Shown here: piece after piece, positions 1 through 8,662 of the stretch | Numbering within the stretch: the stretch's first letter is position 1 | How the letters are laid out: each line of letters starts with the position of its first letter | DNA from: an uncultured Eubacteriales bacterium | Lineage (GTDB): Bacteria; Bacillota; Clostridia; Saccharofermentanales; UBA5734 | Assembly (NCBI GenBank): GCA_903835065.1 | Contig: CAILLO010000001.1 | Span: 1-64,000 of the forward strand | DNA length: 64,000 nucleotides | Reading direction: 5' to 3' | Translations under genes and position numbers: made by a program | The notes under the pieces: generated by a model | Told to the model about the DNA's origin: nothing | Database searches by the model: none | Seen by the model: the letters and a program-made list of their open reading frames with translations, nothing else

Positions 1-492
1 ATCGAGTTCCAGCACGTCAAGCCAGGCAAGGGAGCCGCCTTCGTCCGCACCAAGTACCGCAACGTGAAGACGGGCTCGGTCGTCGAGCGCACGTTCAATC
101 CGAACGACAAATTCGAGCGCGCTCAGCTCGACCGCCGCGACATGACCTACCTCTACTTCGACGGCGACCTCTACCACTTCATGGACAGCGCGAACTTCGA
201 CCAGATGCCGATCGGCGCCACGGAAATCGGCGACGCGCTGAAGTTCGTCAAGGAGAACATGATCTGCAAGGTCCTCTCCTACAAGGGCGAAGTCTTCGGC
301 ATCGAACCTCCGATCTTCGTCGAGTTGCTGATCACCGATTGCGAGCCGGGCGTCAAGGGCGATACCGCCCAGAGCGCCACGAAGGCCGCGACGGTCGAGA
401 CCGGCGCGATCATCCGCGTGCCCCTCTTCGTGAACCAGGGCGAGACGATCCGCATCGACACCCGCACCGGCGAATACATGGAGCGGGTCTGA
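1..492 (+). CDS. efp: Elongation factor P (5' end cut by window)
   Basis: EF-P enters the ribosomal E site and relieves stalling at polyproline stretches. The frame is open from base 1, and 163 residues are visible of a usual ~185, so about 22 N-terminal residues lie outside the window. The visible part opens with [12 protein letters not shown]; the Lys in PGKG (visible residue 10, about Lys32 in the full protein) is the residue that carries the post-translational modification in the family. The OB-fold domains II and III follow, with the usual YLYFDGD and [14 protein letters not shown] segments near the end. The Asp23 gene follows about 65 bases downstream. Identification is secure; the start is not visible. 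Confidence 0.96.
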   Translation: MEFQHVKPGKGAAFVRTKYRNVKTGSVVERTFNPNDKFERAQLDRRDMTYLYFDGDLYHFMDSANFDQMPIGATEIGDALKFVKENMICKVLSYKGEVFGIEPPIFVELLITDCEPGVKGDTAQSATKAATVETGAIIRVPLFVNQGETIRIDTRTGEYMERV

Positions 493-556
493 CCCGCACC
501 AGGACGAGATGGAGCCCGGAGGCGACCGGTTCGAGCCCACCAAGGGCGAACGCACG

Positions 557-892
557 ATGTCGCGCGGCTTCGTCGCGCAATATGCCGCCGAGGCCGCCAT
601 GCAGACTCCGGGCGTCGCGTCGCTCGAGTCCGGCGGAGTGGCCGGCCTCAAGGAGGCGCTCGGCGTCGAGCACGAGGGCAAGGGCGTCGTCGTCATCTAC
701 CACGATGAGAACCAGGACCTCGTCACGCTCCACATCTACCCTGTGATCTACTTCGGCAGCATCGTGCCCGAAGTCGCCTGGGCCATCCAGGAACGCGTCA
801 AGGCGGATGTCGAACGCTTCACGGGACTCGCCGTCGAGGCCGTCCACGTGCACGTCGTCGGAATCCTTCCCAGAGAGGAGATCCAGCCATGA
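557..892 (+). CDS. Asp23/Gls24 family envelope stress protein
   Basis: This 111-residue protein resembles the Asp23/Gls24 (DUF322) family, cytoplasmic proteins that form a membrane-associated layer in Gram-positive bacteria. Family marks are the N-terminal AAEAAMQTPGVASLES (the helix and 'tpGV' turn), the middle YHDENQDLVTLHIYPVIYFG strand region, and the C-terminal VKADVERFTGLAVEAVHVHVVGI. I chose the ATG at 557, with AAGGG 10 bases upstream, because the protein then starts directly at the conserved helix; an in-frame ATG at 509 would add 16 unconserved residues. The end overlaps the AmaP gene by 4 bases. AmaP is the known membrane anchor of Asp23, so this pair plus the DUF2273 gene is a coherent unit. 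Confidence 0.85.
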   Translation: MSRGFVAQYAAEAAMQTPGVASLESGGVAGLKEALGVEHEGKGVVVIYHDENQDLVTLHIYPVIYFGSIVPEVAWAIQERVKADVERFTGLAVEAVHVHVVGILPREEIQP

Positions 893-1443
893 ACCGACTC
901 CTGAAGATCGCTCTCACCACCTACGCCTTCTTCCTGGCCGTGATTTCGGTCGTCCTGATCCTGATCACGCTCAACCAGGAGATGCTGGCCGGCATCTACA
1001 TGCTGCTCTACACGCAGGTCCTGTCGTCGCCCGTGATCCGCTGGCTGGTCTTCGGCATCTCGCTGTTCCTCTTCGTGTCGTCCGCCGGCTTCCTCGTCTA
1101 CGGACTGCAGAGCGACCGGCTCCGCCGCACCCGGATCCGCAGCAACGACGTCGGCGTGATCGACATCGACGTCGATGCGATCGAGAGCATCGCCCTCAAC
1201 TCCGCGAAGACCGCCCAGTGTGGAATCAAGTCCGCGAAGGCGCGCGTGTCCTCCGTCAAGGGCGGCAAGCTGACGATCCGCCTGAACGCGGTCCTGTATT
1301 CCGACGTCGAGATTCCCGCGATGATGACCAAGGTCCAGGAACGAATCAAGAAGGACATCGAGCGATACACGGCGATTCCCGTCGCCGCCGTTTCCGTCAA
1401 GGTCAATCGCGTCGAGCCCGTCGCGGCTCGCGTCGAGCGGTAG
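889..1443 (+). CDS. amaP: Alkaline shock response membrane anchor protein AmaP
   Basis: This 184-residue membrane protein has two hydrophobic segments near the N-terminus (about residues 7-27 and 49-72). A basic turn (RLRRTRIR) follows, then a C-terminal soluble domain that itself looks Asp23-like (GVIDIDVDAIESIALNS ... IERYTAIPVAAVSVKVNRV). In the family the hairpin anchors the Asp23 sheet to the membrane. The start codon overlaps the stop of the Asp23 gene (ATGA), which implies coupled translation and roughly matched amounts of anchor and partner. The call rests on topology, the C-terminal domain and context. Confidence 0.82.
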   Translation: MNRLLKIALTTYAFFLAVISVVLILITLNQEMLAGIYMLLYTQVLSSPVIRWLVFGISLFLFVSSAGFLVYGLQSDRLRRTRIRSNDVGVIDIDVDAIESIALNSAKTAQCGIKSAKARVSSVKGGKLTIRLNAVLYSDVEIPAMMTKVQERIKKDIERYTAIPVAAVSVKVNRVEPVAARVER

Positions 1444-1449
1444 ACGGGA

Positions 1450-1674
1450 ATGGCCGTGAACATGGGCGAGCCCAACGAGAACCGTTCCGGACTGATCGGG
1501 GCCCTGGCGGGCTTCGGCATCGCATTGTCGCTGGTCCTCTTCGGATTGCTGAAGACCCTGTTCCTGCTCGTCCTGACCGTCGTCGGTTTCTATATCGGCC
1601 GACGATTCTTCGCGAACCGCAAGGAGATCCGCGACCTCCTCGACCGTCTGCTGCCTCCGGGCCGTTTCCGCTAG
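1450..1674 (+). CDS. DUF2273 small membrane protein
   Basis: This 74-residue protein is almost entirely a hydrophobic hairpin (about residues 14-30 and 35-50) with a basic C-terminus (RRFFANRKEIRDLLDRLL). The glycine-rich GLIGALAGFGIALSLVLFGLLK stretch, size and position fit DUF2273, a small protein regularly encoded beside AmaP and Asp23 in Gram-positive bacteria. Its function is unknown; with its neighbours it probably belongs to the membrane-anchored Asp23 assembly. It starts 6 bases after the amaP stop and ends 9 bases before nusB. Confidence 0.8.
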   Translation: MAVNMGEPNENRSGLIGALAGFGIALSLVLFGLLKTLFLLVLTVVGFYIGRRFFANRKEIRDLLDRLLPPGRFR

Positions 1675-1683
1675 GGGGAAGAG

Positions 1684-2088
1684 ATGGGAAGAAGAGCGGC
1701 GCGTGAGTCCGCATTCAAGCTGCTGTACCAGATGGAATTCCAAAAGGGAGAGGAGGAGGCCCAGATCGAGGGCTTCCTCAAGGAATACGCCGTCGATCCG
1801 AAGGAGCAGGACTACTTCCTGTCCGTCGTCCGCGGCGTCGTCCTGCACCGGGACGAGCTCGACGCGGCCTTTTCGAAGCACCTGAAGGGGTGGACGCTGA
1901 ATCGCCTGCCCCGCGTCGACCTCTCGATTCTCCGCGTCGCCACCTATGAGATCGTCTACCTGAAGGACGTTCCCTTCAGCGTCTCGGTCAACGAAGCCGT
2001 CGAACTCGCCCGCAAGTACTGCGCGGAGGAGTCCCGTGGCTACATCAACGCCGTGCTCGGCAAGCTCGACCCGGGAGGGCCGGGATGA
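1684..2088 (+). CDS. nusB: Transcription antitermination factor NusB
   Basis: NusB is a small all-helical RNA-binding protein that with NusE (S10) and NusA prevents premature termination on rRNA operons. The 134-residue product has the typical N-terminus (GRRAARESAFKLLYQMEF), the central WTLNRLPRVDLSILRVATYEI and the C-terminal VSVNEAVELARKYCAEES-GYINAVLGKL. GGGGAAG lies just upstream of the ATG. The stop overlaps the xseA start by 4 bases. The nusB-xseA-xseB-ispA-dxs order is standard for Bacillota. Confidence 0.95.
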   Translation: MGRRAARESAFKLLYQMEFQKGEEEAQIEGFLKEYAVDPKEQDYFLSVVRGVVLHRDELDAAFSKHLKGWTLNRLPRVDLSILRVATYEIVYLKDVPFSVSVNEAVELARKYCAEESRGYINAVLGKLDPGGPG

Positions 2089-3290
2089 ACGCTCCGTGGT
2101 CCGTCTCCGAGTTGAACCGGTACGTCAAGGGTCTGCTCGAGGCCGACGAACGTCTTACCCCCGTGCTGGTGAAGGGCGAGATCTCCGGATTCAAGTCGTA
2201 TCCGTCGGGCCATCTCTACTTCACGCTCAAGGACGAGGAGTCCTCCATCTCCTGCGTGATGTTCAAGAGCAGCGCGCAGAAGCTGCTCTTCAAGGTCACC
2301 GACGGTCTCCGCGTCGTGCTGACCGCCCGCGCTTCTCTCTACGACCGGGACGGGAAATTCCAGCTCTACGTGAACGACATCGGCGTCGAAGGACTGGGCG
2401 ACCTGTACCTCGCCTTCGAACAGCTCAAGAGGAAGCTTTCCGAAGAGGGCCTGTTCGACGATAGCCGCAAGAAGAGGCTTCCGCTCCTGCCCGGAGCCGT
2501 CGGCGTCGCCACGTCGCCTTCCGGAGCCGTGATCCGGGACATCATCCAGGTCCTGGGCCGCCGTTTCCCCAACTTCACGCTCAAGCTGATCCCCGTCGCC
2601 GTCCAGGGTGCCGGCGCCGCTGCGGAAATCGCGGACGCCGTCCGGACCTTCAACGCGCGCGGCGATGTCGATGTCATCATCATCGGACGCGGCGGCGGCT
2701 CGATGGAGGACCTCTGGGCCTTCAACGACGAGGCGCTGGCCCGTGCGGTCGCCGCCTCGCGCATTCCCGTCGTCTCCGCCGTCGGCCACGAGACCGATTT
2801 CACGATCTGCGACTACGTCGCCGACCTTCGCGCCCCGACCCCCTCCGCCGCGGCGGAACTCGTGATGCCGCGCAGGGAGGACCTCGAGCTGTCCGTCCTC
2901 GACCTGCGCCACCGCCTCGCGAAGGGGCTCGACCGAAGGCTCGAGGTCTCCCGGATGCGGTTGTCGAAGTCCTTCGCCAGTTCCGTCTTCCAGCGCCCGC
3001 TCGACGGCCTGGAACGGAAGCGGATGCGCCTCGACCAGAGCACGCGCGCCCTGGCGGCCGCCCTCTCGAAACGCAGCGCGATGGACCGCTCCCGTTGCAT
3101 GGCCCTTGCCGGAAAGCTCGACGCCCTCAGCCCCCTCAAGGTGCTCTCGCGCGGCTACGGTCTCGTTTCGGACCCCAGGACGGGAAGACCCGTCACTTCG
3201 ACCGCATTCGTGCGGCCGAAGGACCGGATCGACGTGTTCCTGAACGACGGTGTGCTCGATTGCGAAGTCCAGGCGGTCCGCGACCGCTGA
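2085..3290 (+). CDS. xseA: Exodeoxyribonuclease VII large subunit
   Basis: This is the catalytic subunit of the single-strand-specific exonuclease VII, used in repair and recombination. It has an N-terminal OB fold (WSVSELNRYVKGLLEADERL; GEISGFKSYPSGHLYFTLKD), then the catalytic domain with GRGGGSMEDLWAFNDE (about residues 201-216) and GHETDFTICDYVADLRAPTP, then a helical C-terminal region ending in the conserved VLSRGYGLV. Length (401) is normal. It overlaps nusB by 4 bases and is followed by the small-subunit gene xseB. Confidence 0.96.
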   Translation: MNAPWSVSELNRYVKGLLEADERLTPVLVKGEISGFKSYPSGHLYFTLKDEESSISCVMFKSSAQKLLFKVTDGLRVVLTARASLYDRDGKFQLYVNDIGVEGLGDLYLAFEQLKRKLSEEGLFDDSRKKRLPLLPGAVGVATSPSGAVIRDIIQVLGRRFPNFTLKLIPVAVQGAGAAAEIADAVRTFNARGDVDVIIIGRGGGSMEDLWAFNDEALARAVAASRIPVVSAVGHETDFTICDYVADLRAPTPSAAAELVMPRREDLELSVLDLRHRLAKGLDRRLEVSRMRLSKSFASSVFQRPLDGLERKRMRLDQSTRALAAALSKRSAMDRSRCMALAGKLDALSPLKVLSRGYGLVSDPRTGRPVTSTAFVRPKDRIDVFLNDGVLDCEVQAVRDR

Positions 3291-3334
3291 CCGGCAGAAA
3301 CGAGACCGGATGGCCCGGTCCAGGAGGATGCCCC

Positions 3335-3565
3335 ATGCCCGAGATCACGTTCGAAGACGCGATGAAGGAACTTGAGAACCTTGTGAAGCGGATGGAGTCC
3401 GGCGAGCCCACGCTCGACGAGTCGATCGCGCTGTTCCAGCGGGGCGTCGAGCTGTCGAAGCTCTGCGCCGCGAAACTCGACGAGGTCGAGAAGCGGATCG
3501 TCCAGCTCGTGGAGACGAAGGACGGAAACCTGGCCGAGGAACCCTTCGCGCAGAAGGAGAGCTGA
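3335..3565 (+). CDS. xseB: Exodeoxyribonuclease VII small subunit
   Basis: This 76-residue helical protein binds and is required by XseA. The typical pattern is present: TFEDAMKELENLVKRMESGEP, then LDESIALFQRGVELSKLC and a last amphipathic helix. I chose the ATG at 3335 because AGGAGG (3322-3327) lies 7 bases upstream; the same frame is open further upstream but that part overlaps xseA and is not conserved. It is followed at 2 bases by the prenyltransferase gene. Confidence 0.93.
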   Translation: MPEITFEDAMKELENLVKRMESGEPTLDESIALFQRGVELSKLCAAKLDEVEKRIVQLVETKDGNLAEEPFAQKES

Positions 3566-3567
3566 GC

Positions 3568-4503
3568 ATGCCGGACACCCAGGAATTCCGGGACGAATAC
3601 GCGCGCCTCTCCGAACTGACGGAACGCGGTCTCGCCGAGGTCTTCCCGACGACGGAAGGAGACCCCGCGGCGCGGGTCATCGAAGCGGCGCGGTACAGCC
3701 TGCTCGCCGGCGGCAAGCGGATCCGGCCCGTCCTGGCGCTCTCCGTGGCCCAGATGCTCGGCTGTCCGCTCGGCGAGGCCCTCCCGTACGCCTGCGCCGT
3801 CGAGATGATCCACACCTATTCGCTGGTCCACGACGACCTGCCCTGCATGGACGACGACGATCTGCGGCGCGGCCGGCCGACCTGCCACAGGATATACGGC
3901 GAAGGGATGGCCGTGCTGGCCGGCGATGCGCTGCTGAACCTCGCGTTCGAGACCCTGTCCGCCGCCGCGCTCGATACGGCGAAGGGGACCCGCTCCATCC
4001 CGGGCGGCGTCGAAGGAGCACTCACCGCCATGAAGGAGATCGCCGACGCCGCAGGGCATCGGGGGATGATCGGCGGACAGGCCATGGACATCGCCGGCGA
4101 AGGCCTCGGCATGACGAACGAACGGCTCGTGGAGATGCACCGTCGGAAGACCGGCGCGCTCCTTCGCGCTCCCGCCCTGGCCGCGGCCCGCCTTTCCGGC
4201 GCCGCACCCGGCGTTCTCGATGCCGTGGACCGGTTCGCGTCCGCGCTCGGGCTCGCCTTCCAGATCAAGGACGACATCCTCGACGTCACCGCCGAGGCAG
4301 GGAACCTCGGGAAGACCCCCGGCAAGGATGCCGAGGCCGGCAAGACGACGTTCGTGACCGCCCACGGACTGCCCGCGGCCACGGAAATGCTGGCCGAGGA
4401 ATCCCGGCGGGCCGTCGGAGCGCTGGAGGAACTGGATTCCCTCGGGTACGACGTCGAATTCCTGAAGGATCTGGTCCGCTACCAGCTGGAGCGGGGAAGA
4501 TAG
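3568..4503 (+). CDS. ispA: Polyprenyl (farnesyl/geranylgeranyl) diphosphate synthase
   Basis: It condenses isopentenyl diphosphate onto allylic diphosphates to make C15 or C20 chains for lipid carriers and quinones. Both Asp-rich motifs are visible: the first in [17 protein letters not shown] (about residues 88-104), the second as IKDDILD near residue 231, plus the GGKRIRP substrate-binding motif at about 48. The 311 residues fit the family. Chain length cannot be read safely from the sequence. It is followed by dxs, the first enzyme of the MEP pathway, as in many Bacillota. Confidence 0.93.
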   Translation: MPDTQEFRDEYARLSELTERGLAEVFPTTEGDPAARVIEAARYSLLAGGKRIRPVLALSVAQMLGCPLGEALPYACAVEMIHTYSLVHDDLPCMDDDDLRRGRPTCHRIYGEGMAVLAGDALLNLAFETLSAAALDTAKGTRSIPGGVEGALTAMKEIADAAGHRGMIGGQAMDIAGEGLGMTNERLVEMHRRKTGALLRAPALAAARLSGAAPGVLDAVDRFASALGLAFQIKDDILDVTAEAGNLGKTPGKDAEAGKTTFVTAHGLPAATEMLAEESRRAVGALEELDSLGYDVEFLKDLVRYQLERGR

Positions 4504-4512
4504 GGGCACCGG

Positions 4513-6438
4513 ATGAGCGACATCCTCGAGACCACGGTCTGTCCCGCCGACCTGGCGGGCCTTCCGGCCGCCCGGCTGCCGGGGCTCGCCGCCGAGATCC
4601 GCCGCCGGATCATCGACACCGTGTCGGTCAACGGCGGGCACCTCGCGTCCAACCTGGGCGTCGTGGAGCTCACGATCGCCCTGCTGCGCGAGTTCGACCC
4701 GCTGCGGACGCCGATCGTCTGGGACGTGGGACACCAGTGCTATGCCTACAAGCTCCTGACGGGCCGCTGCCGGGACTTCTCGACGCTCCGGAGGCTCGGC
4801 GGCATCTCCGGCTTCCCGAAGCGCGAGGAGAGCCCCTACGACGCCTTCAACACCGGGCACAGCAGCACATCGATCTCCGTGGCGCTCGGCATGTCCCGCG
4901 CGGCCCGGATCCAGGGCCGCCCTTCCCGGGCGATCGCCGTGATCGGCGATGGGGCCCTCTCCGGCGGCATCGCGCTCGAGGCCCTGAACGACGGCGGGCA
5001 GTCCGGCGAGGACCTGCTGGTCATCCTGAACGACAACCAGATGTCGATCAGCCGCAACGTCGGCAGCCTCTCCAAGCACCTCGAGAACATCCGCATCTCC
5101 CACGGGTATCGACGGCTGAAGAGCCGGGTCGACCAGACGCTCAAGAAAGTGCCCCTGATCGGCCGTCCGCTCGCCGACCTCGCCGAGTTCCTCAAGAAGG
5201 GCGCCCGCACGCTGATCCGGTCCCGCAAGGTCGTGTTCGAGGACTTCGGGTTCCAGTACTACGGACCCGTGGACGGACACTCCTTCGAGGAGCTCGAGCG
5301 TCACCTGAAGGCCATCCGGGACATGAAGGGGCCCGTCCTCCTGCACGTCCTGACGCACAAAGGACGCGGCTACGAATATGCGGAAATGAACCCCGAGAAC
5401 TACCACGGCGTCGCCCCCTTCGTCATCGAGAACGGCGTGGGACAGAAGTCCGCGGACCGCGCGAACGCAGCGCCGGCGTCCTTCTCGGACGTCTTCGGAC
5501 AGGCCCTTCTCGATGTCGCGGCCTATCGGCCCGACGTCGTCGCGATCTCCGCGGCGATGCGGATCGGCACCGGACTCGACGACTTCGCCGACCGCCACCC
5601 GGACCGTTTCTTCGATGTCGGCATCGCCGAGCAGCACGCCTTGTCCATGGCGGCCGGGATGGCCGCGGTGGGACTCGTGCCCGTCGTCGCGATCTACTCG
5701 ACCTTCCTCCAGCGCGCCTACGATCAGGTCCTGCACGACATCGCCCTCCAGAAGCTCCACATCGTCCTCGCCATCGACCGCGCCGGCATCGTCGGCGAGG
5801 ACGGCGAGACGCACCAGGGGCTGTACGACCTGTCCTTCCTCTCGAGCGTTCCGGGGATCGAGATCCTCGCGCCGAGCGACTACCGGGAGTTGCGCCGCAT
5901 GATCCGCTATGCCGTCGATCGTGCGGAAGGACCCGTGGCTGTCCGCTACCCCCGCGGAAAGGGCCGGGAGGACCTGGTGCCCGAAGCGCCCGATCAGGAG
6001 GACGTGACGCGCGCCCGGATCCTCCGGGCCGGCGACGCCGTCACCGCCGTCTCGGTCGGGACCATGGCCGAACGCTGCCTCGAGGCCGCCGTAGCGCTGG
6101 CAGCGGAGGGAATCGCCTGCGAAGTCGTCGACGTCCGCCGCGTCAAGCCCTACGACCGGGAGACCCTGATGGAATCGGTCCGGCGCACCGGTGCGGTCCT
6201 CGTCGTCGAGGACGGCACGATCGCAGGCGGATTCGGACAAGCCTTCCTCGCCGACCTACAGGAGTCCGGATTCCGTGCCGTGTCGGCCCGGATCGCCTGC
6301 GGGGACCACCCGCTCCACCAGGGCACGCGCGACCAGCTCTACCGACAGGAGGGGATGGACGCCGTTTCGATCGCGGATGCGATGCGCCGCCTCCAGCGCG
6401 AGAAGGAATCCCGGCTCCCCGATGCCGGACGCGGATAG
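4513..6438 (+). CDS. dxs: 1-deoxy-D-xylulose-5-phosphate synthase
   Basis: This thiamine-diphosphate enzyme condenses pyruvate and glyceraldehyde-3-phosphate, the entry step of the MEP isoprenoid pathway. Its 641 residues carry the substrate/ThDP motif GHQCYAYKLLTGR, the ThDP/Mg site GDGALSGG...LNDNQMSIS, the HTKGRGY-like segment (HKGRGYEYAE), and the transketolase central domain with GIAEQHAL (catalytic Glu) and DRAGIVGEDGETHQG. The GHQ-box reads YAYK where many homologues have YPHK. The C-terminal 17 bases overlap the tlyA start in another frame. Confidence 0.96.
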   Translation: MSDILETTVCPADLAGLPAARLPGLAAEIRRRIIDTVSVNGGHLASNLGVVELTIALLREFDPLRTPIVWDVGHQCYAYKLLTGRCRDFSTLRRLGGISGFPKREESPYDAFNTGHSSTSISVALGMSRAARIQGRPSRAIAVIGDGALSGGIALEALNDGGQSGEDLLVILNDNQMSISRNVGSLSKHLENIRISHGYRRLKSRVDQTLKKVPLIGRPLADLAEFLKKGARTLIRSRKVVFEDFGFQYYGPVDGHSFEELERHLKAIRDMKGPVLLHVLTHKGRGYEYAEMNPENYHGVAPFVIENGVGQKSADRANAAPASFSDVFGQALLDVAAYRPDVVAISAAMRIGTGLDDFADRHPDRFFDVGIAEQHALSMAAGMAAVGLVPVVAIYSTFLQRAYDQVLHDIALQKLHIVLAIDRAGIVGEDGETHQGLYDLSFLSSVPGIEILAPSDYRELRRMIRYAVDRAEGPVAVRYPRGKGREDLVPEAPDQEDVTRARILRAGDAVTAVSVGTMAERCLEAAVALAAEGIACEVVDVRRVKPYDRETLMESVRRTGAVLVVEDGTIAGGFGQAFLADLQESGFRAVSARIACGDHPLHQGTRDQLYRQEGMDAVSIADAMRRLQREKESRLPDAGRG

Positions 6439-7255
6439 GACCCGCCTCGACCTCCTGCTCGTCGCGCGGGGATTCTTTCCCAGCCGCGAGAAGGCCCGGC
6501 GCGCCATCGAGGAAGGCGCCGTGGCGGTCGACGGGACCGTGGTCCGAAAGCCCTCCGGTTCCGTCGCCCCGACCTGCGGCATCGCGCTCGTCCTGCCGAC
6601 CGACCGGTACATCGGACGCGGCGGCCAGAAGCTCGAGGGGGCCATCCGGCTCTTCGGACTCGATTTCCGGGACCGCATCGTCGTCGACGCCGGCTCCTCG
6701 ACCGGAGGATTCACCCAGTGTTCGCTCCTCCATGGGGCGCGACTCGTCCACGCCATCGACGTCGGCCACGGCCAGCTGGATCCGACGCTGCGCGCCGACG
6801 CCCGCGTCCTTTCCCGGGAAGGGACCGATATCCGCAGCGTCCGCCGGGAGCAGCTCGACCCGCCGCCCGACCTGCTGGTGGCCGACCTTTCCTTCATCTC
6901 CCTGACTTCCGTCCTGCCGGAACTCGCGGCGCTGCTGCCGCCCTCCGGCACGGCGGTCCTGCTGCTCAAGCCGCAATTCGAGGCGGGCCGGTCGGCCGTG
7001 GGCAAGGGAGGCATCGTCCGGCACCCCGCGGACCACCTCCGCGTCGTCGAGCGCTTCCTCGAGGCGCTGTCCGATGCGCGCATGGTCTGCACGGGGCTCG
7101 CCCCTTCTCCGATCCGGGGAGGGGACGGGAATGCGGAGTACCTCGTGGTCGCCGTATGCAGACCGGACCTCACCCCCGCGGAATGCCGCGGAATGTCGCA
7201 AAAACTGCATGAAACCGCGATTTCCATCGTTCGGCGCGCGTTGGATTGCCCCTAG
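6422..7255 (+). CDS. tlyA: TlyA family rRNA 2'-O-methyltransferase
   Basis: This 277-residue protein combines an N-terminal S4 RNA-binding domain (RLDLLLVARGFFPSREKARR..., about residues 6-60) with an FtsJ-like methyltransferase domain. Visible in the latter are the SAM motif DAGSSTGGFTQCSL, the DVGHGQLD segment and the Lys-containing LLLKPQFEAGR. TlyA proteins methylate rRNA ribose and are often annotated as hemolysins. The ATG at 6422 lies inside the end of dxs, a 17-base overlap; the S4 domain begins right after it, which fixes the start. The coding block ends here and a new promoter follows. Confidence 0.92.
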   Translation: MPDADRTRLDLLLVARGFFPSREKARRAIEEGAVAVDGTVVRKPSGSVAPTCGIALVLPTDRYIGRGGQKLEGAIRLFGLDFRDRIVVDAGSSTGGFTQCSLLHGARLVHAIDVGHGQLDPTLRADARVLSREGTDIRSVRREQLDPPPDLLVADLSFISLTSVLPELAALLPPSGTAVLLLKPQFEAGRSAVGKGGIVRHPADHLRVVERFLEALSDARMVCTGLAPSPIRGGDGNAEYLVVAVCRPDLTPAECRGMSQKLHETAISIVRRALDCP

Positions 7256-7270
7256 GGCTTGATGTATAAT
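7241..7270 (+). promoter_or_regulatory. Promoter of nadK-argR-recN
   Basis: TTGGAT (7241-7246), an 18-base spacer and a perfect TATAAT (7265-7270) precede nadK in the only gap of this region. A start near 7277 would give a leader of about 50 bases. This is pattern reading only. Confidence 0.6.
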
Positions 7271-7329
7271 TATTCGCGACACCCGCCCGCACAACCCGAC
7301 CCGGTCGTAGAAAGAAGAGGAAGGGAATC

Positions 7330-8202
7330 GTGAGGATCGGCATCATCTCCAACCCCGCCAAGGACCGCAACCACGCGACCGCTCTCCAGGCAGCCCGGGA
7401 AATCGTGCATGCCGGCGGCACGGCCGTCATGGGGGTCGAGCACCGCGCCGCGGCCTTGTCCGCCTGCCCCGAGCTGACGTTCGGCTCTTTCGACGGCTGC
7501 AGCGCGATCCTCTGCCTGGGAGGCGACGGCACGTTCCTCTCCGCCGTGCAGAGCCACTATTTCAGCGACATCCCGCTGATCGGCGTCAATCTCGGGAGTC
7601 TGGGGTTCCTCGCCGAAATCCAGCCGGCGGATCTGGCGCCCTCGATCCACGCGATTCTGGACGGCCGCACCCGGATCGAGCCCCGCATGATGCTCTCCGT
7701 GACCACCCTCGCCTCGAACGGCCTCGAGAAGAGCTCCCACATGGCCCTCAACGACGCCGTCGTGTCCCGTGGCGGCATCTCGCGGATCCTCACGGTCGAC
7801 CTGTACCTCGACGGCCGGCACGTCGAGACCGTTCCGGGCGACGGACTGATCGTGTCGAGCCCGACCGGCTCGACGGGGTACTCCCTGTCCGCCGGCGGAC
7901 CGATCATCCGTCCCGACCTCGAACTGATGCTCGTGACCCCGATATGCCCCCACACGCTCCACAACCGGAGCTACATCACGTCCAGCGACAGCGACGTCGA
8001 GATCGTGATCGGGGACTACCCGTACAATCCGGTCCTGACGGTCGACGGTCGAGCCGAGACGCTGCTCGAGCCCGGCGACAGGGTCCACGTGAGGCGGGCG
8101 GAAAAGCCCCTCCGGCTCCTTCGCCTCGGCGCCCCCGACTTCTTCGGTACGCTCCCCGGCAAGATCTATGCTAGAGGAGGCCAGGATGCTGACAAAGCAT
8201 GA
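7330..8202 (+). CDS. nadK: NAD kinase
   Basis: NAD kinase phosphorylates NAD+ to NADP+. The 290-residue product carries the diagnostic GGDGT motif (residues 64-68), the second glycine-rich region GVNLGSLGFL, NDAVVSRGG, and the conserved SPTGSTGYSLSAGGPI segment. The start is GTG with AAGAGGAAGGGA upstream. The last 17 bases overlap argR. nadK lies between tlyA and argR-recN, the usual Bacillota order. Confidence 0.95.
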   Translation: MRIGIISNPAKDRNHATALQAAREIVHAGGTAVMGVEHRAAALSACPELTFGSFDGCSAILCLGGDGTFLSAVQSHYFSDIPLIGVNLGSLGFLAEIQPADLAPSIHAILDGRTRIEPRMMLSVTTLASNGLEKSSHMALNDAVVSRGGISRILTVDLYLDGRHVETVPGDGLIVSSPTGSTGYSLSAGGPIIRPDLELMLVTPICPHTLHNRSYITSSDSDVEIVIGDYPYNPVLTVDGRAETLLEPGDRVHVRRAEKPLRLLRLGAPDFFGTLPGKIYARGGQDADKA

Positions 8203-8662
8203 CCGTCAGTCGAGACTGCTGACGCTGATCGATTCGCACGAGATCGCGACGCAGGAGGACCTCGTGTCGGCCCTGGTCGCCGAGGGCCTCGCCGTGACGC
8301 AGGCGACCGTCTCCCGCGACATCAAGGAACTCGGCATCATCAAGGTGATCTCGCCCAGCGGGTCGCAGAAGTACGTTCCGATGGACCGTCCGGGCGAAGT
8401 CTCCGTGGGCCGCCTGCTCAAGGTGTTCGCCGAGGCCGCGGTGTCCTGCGACAGCGCGCTCAACACCGTCGTCGTGAAAACGTTGCCCGGGATGGCCCAG
8501 GCCTGTGCTTCCGCCCTCGACAACATGCACGTCGCCGATCTCCTCGGCTCGATCGCCGGGGACGACACGGTCTTCGCGGTCGCGCGGACCGAGGCCCTCG
8601 CCGCGGCGCTCCGGGACCGGATCCTGCGCATGATCGGCCACTCCGGAGAAGAGGTCCGCTGA
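8186..8662 (+). CDS. argR: Arginine repressor
   Basis: ArgR senses L-arginine and represses biosynthesis (and activates catabolism) as a hexamer. The 158-residue product has an N-terminal winged helix (QEDLVSALVAEGLAVTQATVSRDIKELGI) and a C-terminal oligomerisation and arginine-binding domain with ADLLGSIAGDDTVFAVAR. I chose the ATG at 8186 because GAGGAGG lies 5 bases upstream; an ATG at 8168 in the same frame encodes that Shine-Dalgarno itself. Its stop overlaps recN by one base. No arginine genes are in the window, so its targets lie elsewhere. Confidence 0.94.
   Translation: MLTKHDRQSRLLTLIDSHEIATQEDLVSALVAEGLAVTQATVSRDIKELGIIKVISPSGSQKYVPMDRPGEVSVGRLLKVFAEAAVSCDSALNTVVVKTLPGMAQACASALDNMHVADLLGSIAGDDTVFAVARTEALAAALRDRILRMIGHSGEEVR

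Noticed and set aside
3193-6240. Very long open frame on the minus strand opposite xseB, ispA and dxs
   Set aside because: High GC makes stop codons rare in antisense frames; composition is low-complexity (Arg, Gly, Asp, Val) with no family motif, and the plus strand holds three certain genes.
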